From Shewanella xiamenensis (GTDB lineage Bacteria > Pseudomonadota > Gammaproteobacteria > Enterobacterales > Shewanellaceae), in NCBI RefSeq assembly GCF_014647135.1, contig NZ_BMOP01000003.1:62001-126000 (forward strand): a DNA stretch of 64,000 nucleotides, in the 5' to 3' direction. Positions 62,203 through 64,000 of this stretch are shown here, piece after piece. The notes beneath the pieces are model-generated. The model did not search any database. It worked only from the letters and a program-made list of their open reading frames with translations, and was not told where the DNA came from. The first letter of the stretch is position 1. The number at the start of each line of letters is the position of its first letter. Both the position numbers and the translations under genes were made by a program.

Positions 62203-63084
62203 ATGAACATTCCAATCAAGACCTTACAATGTTTTCTGATCTTAGTTGAAACGGAAAACTTCACCCGTGCAGCACAAAAATGCTTTATCACTCAACCAAC
62301 GCTCAGCAAAATCATCCAAAGGCTTGAAGAAAGCGTAGGAGAAACCCTGCTGATCCGTAACAATCAAAAGGTGGAGCTAACCCAAGCTGGGCAACTGTTT
62401 GAACACAGTGCGCGGGAGATCCTCGGACAATGGCATAGATTGCAGGAGGATATGAGTAACTTAAGCGGCCTAAAATCGGGGCGGCTTAGACTCGGTGTCT
62501 GCCCCATGATGAGTAGCTTAATTATTGGATTACTGACGAGCTATCGTAAGCGTTATCCAGGGGTTGAACTACAAATGTATGAATACGGGGGATTTGGCTG
62601 CGAGCAGGCACTGCTAAATAACAGTTTAGATATTGCCTTTACTGCGTTACCCACAACCCATGAGACTGAGCTAGTCAACCAGCCGCTAACAAAATATCCT
62701 CTGTTAGCTTGCCTGCCTGATGGGCACCCGCTTGCGGCTAAGTCATATCTCAACTGGCAAGATTTTGAAGCTTATCCGTTTATTCTCTATAACGAGGACT
62801 TCTCACTTGCCAAATTGATAACTCGCCTCAGCCGTAAGGCTGGCGTGCAATTAAATATCGCCTTTCGCAGTGGTCAATGGGACTTTCTTGCAACCATGGT
62901 TGAAGCCGACATGGGACTGGCCATATTACCCGAACCTATTTGCCAAAAACTCAGTCACAGCAAACTAGTCTTTAGACCAATGCAACCGGCATTAACTTGG
63001 GATTTAGCCCTGATTTGGCGGCAGAACTTACCGTTAACTCCCGCGGCAAATGCTCTACTGGAATTAAGTAAACAAAAAGCGTGA
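62203..63084 (+). CDS. LysR family transcriptional regulator
   Basis: This 293-residue LysR regulator has an N-terminal winged helix (ETENFTRAAQKCFITQPTLSKIIQRLEESVGETLLIR, about residues 18-54) and a periplasmic-binding-like effector domain from about residue 90. ATG 62203 is taken instead of the TTG two codons earlier. The ligand and targets are unknown. Its divergent neighbour is the 50-residue gene, which it might control, since LysR genes often regulate the gene facing them. Confidence 0.9.
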   Translation: MNIPIKTLQCFLILVETENFTRAAQKCFITQPTLSKIIQRLEESVGETLLIRNNQKVELTQAGQLFEHSAREILGQWHRLQEDMSNLSGLKSGRLRLGVCPMMSSLIIGLLTSYRKRYPGVELQMYEYGGFGCEQALLNNSLDIAFTALPTTHETELVNQPLTKYPLLACLPDGHPLAAKSYLNWQDFEAYPFILYNEDFSLAKLITRLSRKAGVQLNIAFRSGQWDFLATMVEADMGLAILPEPICQKLSHSKLVFRPMQPALTWDLALIWRQNLPLTPAANALLELSKQKA

Positions 63085-63131
63085 ATGCTGACTCGTCAAC
63101 CGTCTAATGTCAACCAGTGCATCACCCATAA

Positions 63132-63168
63132 AAAAACCGCTGCTAGCCTAGGCTTAGCAGCGGTTTCT
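63132..63168. terminator. Bidirectional terminator, lysR / EF-G
   Basis: AAACCGCTGCTA and TAGCAGCGGTTT arms (63134-63166) have A and T runs at the ends, serving the convergent LysR and EF-G genes. Confidence 0.85.
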
Positions 63169-63187
63169 ATTTAGAGGAAGTTAAGAA

Positions 63188-64000
63188 TTACTTCTTAGCT
63201 TCAGCAGCTTTACGCTCTTTAACTTGCTCAACAACTTTGTCCGCAACACTGTTTGGACATGGGCTGTAGTGTGAGAACTCCATAGAGAACTGACCACGGC
63301 CTGAAGTCATTGTACGCAGAGTACCGATGTAACCGAACATTTCTGATAACGGTACGTCAGCCTTAACGCGAACACCCGTTACACCAGCAACTTGGTCTTT
63401 GATCATACCGCGACGACGGTTTAAGTCACCGATCACGTCACCCACGTTGTCTTCTGGGCTGAACACGTCAACTTTCATGATTGGCTCAAGCAGTTGTGGT
63501 TTAGCTTTAGCCATAGATTGACGGAATGCCGCTTTAGCAGCGATTTCGAACGCGATAGCTGAAGAGTCAACTGCGTGGTAAGCACCGTCAGTCAGTTCAA
63601 ACTCAACGTCTAACACTGGGAAGCCAGCGATAGTACCGGTGTTCATCATGCTCGCGAAGCCTTTTTCAACTGCTGGCCAGTATTCCTTAGGAACGTTACC
63701 ACCAACAACTGAAGACTTGAACACGAAGCCAGAGTTTGGCTCACCTGGGCGAATGATGTATTCGATCTTACCGAATTGACCAGAACCACCTGATTGTTTC
63801 TTGTGGGTGTATTGGTCTTCAACCATTTGAGTAATAGTTTCACGGTAGGCCACTTGTGGCTCACCTACGATCAGCTCAACACCATAAGTACGCTTCAGGA
63901 TGTCCACTTTAATATCTAAGTGCAGTTCACCCATACCTTTAAGGATGGTTTCGCCTGAATCTTCGTCAGTTTCTACGCGGAATGATGGATCTTCTGCGAT
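63188..64000 (-). CDS. fusA: Elongation factor G, C-terminal part (gene cut by window end)
   Basis: This is the last 270 residues of an EF-G. Domains III (end), IV and V are visible: [31 protein letters not shown], domain IV with [16 protein letters not shown], and domain V with [31 protein letters not shown] and [23 protein letters not shown] drives translocation and, in some paralogues, only ribosome recycling. The gene is not next to rpsL, rpsG or tufA as far as visible, so it may be the second EF-G (fusA2) of Shewanella. The start lies outside the window. Confidence 0.93.
   Translation of the reverse strand: MAEDPSFRVETDEDSGETILKGMGELHLDIKVDILKRTYGVELIVGEPQVAYRETITQMVEDQYTHKKQSGGSGQFGKIEYIIRPGEPNSGFVFKSSVVGGNVPKEYWPAVEKGFASMMNTGTIAGFPVLDVEFELTDGAYHAVDSSAIAFEIAAKAAFRQSMAKAKPQLLEPIMKVDVFSPEDNVGDVIGDLNRRRGMIKDQVAGVTGVRVKADVPLSEMFGYIGTLRTMTSGRGQFSMEFSHYSPCPNSVADKVVEQVKERKAAEAKK

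Overview
The window reads as chromosomal DNA of a Shewanella species, close to the S. oneidensis / MR-4 / ANA-3 group. I infer this from memory of gene order (nqr, aldo-keto reductase, dbpA, pirin; prkB to dksA-gluQ-pcnB-folK-panBC; curlin genes, serA, nap, lysR, fusA), from a napDAGHB locus without napC, and from protein similarity. No rRNA, tRNA or CRISPR array was seen. Both ends cut operons: nqrD onward lies left of base 1, and the elongation factor G gene runs off the right end.

Layout. 1-3369: nqrCBA (minus), Na+-pumping NADH:quinone reductase. 3.8-8.2 kb: aldo-keto reductase, VOC protein, dbpA, pirin. 8.2-11 kb is accessory DNA: two copies of a nested palindromic element whose stems are kept by compensatory changes, then two orphan integron gene cassettes with attC sites (a small secreted protein and a two-helix membrane protein resembling putative phage abortive-infection proteins), with no integrase in view. 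11-14 kb: agmatine deiminase with an amidase-signature enzyme. 14-24.3 kb: the yheV/yheS and yheT-yheU-prkB block known from enterobacteria, here split by a probable MITE, a GFA protein, a divergent HxlR/SDR pair, a double cupin and a GMC oxidoreductase with its Tat subunit. 24.3-24.8 kb: 78-bp tandem repeats and a 13-copy heptamer array.

24.9-33.3 kb: GNAT, pepB, sfsA, dksA, gluQ, pcnB, folK, panB, panC. pcnB appears to start at AUU, as in E. coli. 33.6-40.9 kb: an envelope/biofilm block with a DUF4124-type protein, a secreted S8 protease, a curlin nucleator, a 501-residue curlin of about 20 repeats, a CsgD-like regulator and a YjdF-family membrane protein. 41-51.3 kb: serA, ygfZ, an HD-GYP response regulator with a 1761-residue hybrid kinase, and a Na+/alanine symporter behind a tandem glycine riboswitch. 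51.9-56.6 kb: a LolCDE-like ABC transporter with an AttH/CrtC-like lipoprotein.

56.6-61.8 kb: napDAGHB, preceded by an FNR/EtrA-like site and a 7-2-7 NarP-type site. Electrons probably arrive through the quinol dehydrogenase CymA, encoded elsewhere. A 50-codon gene with its own ribosome site and terminator lies between nap and a LysR regulator, and the window ends in the 3' part of an EF-G gene. The common thread is respiratory energy conversion and attached growth, with one recently assembled cassette region at 8-11 kb.
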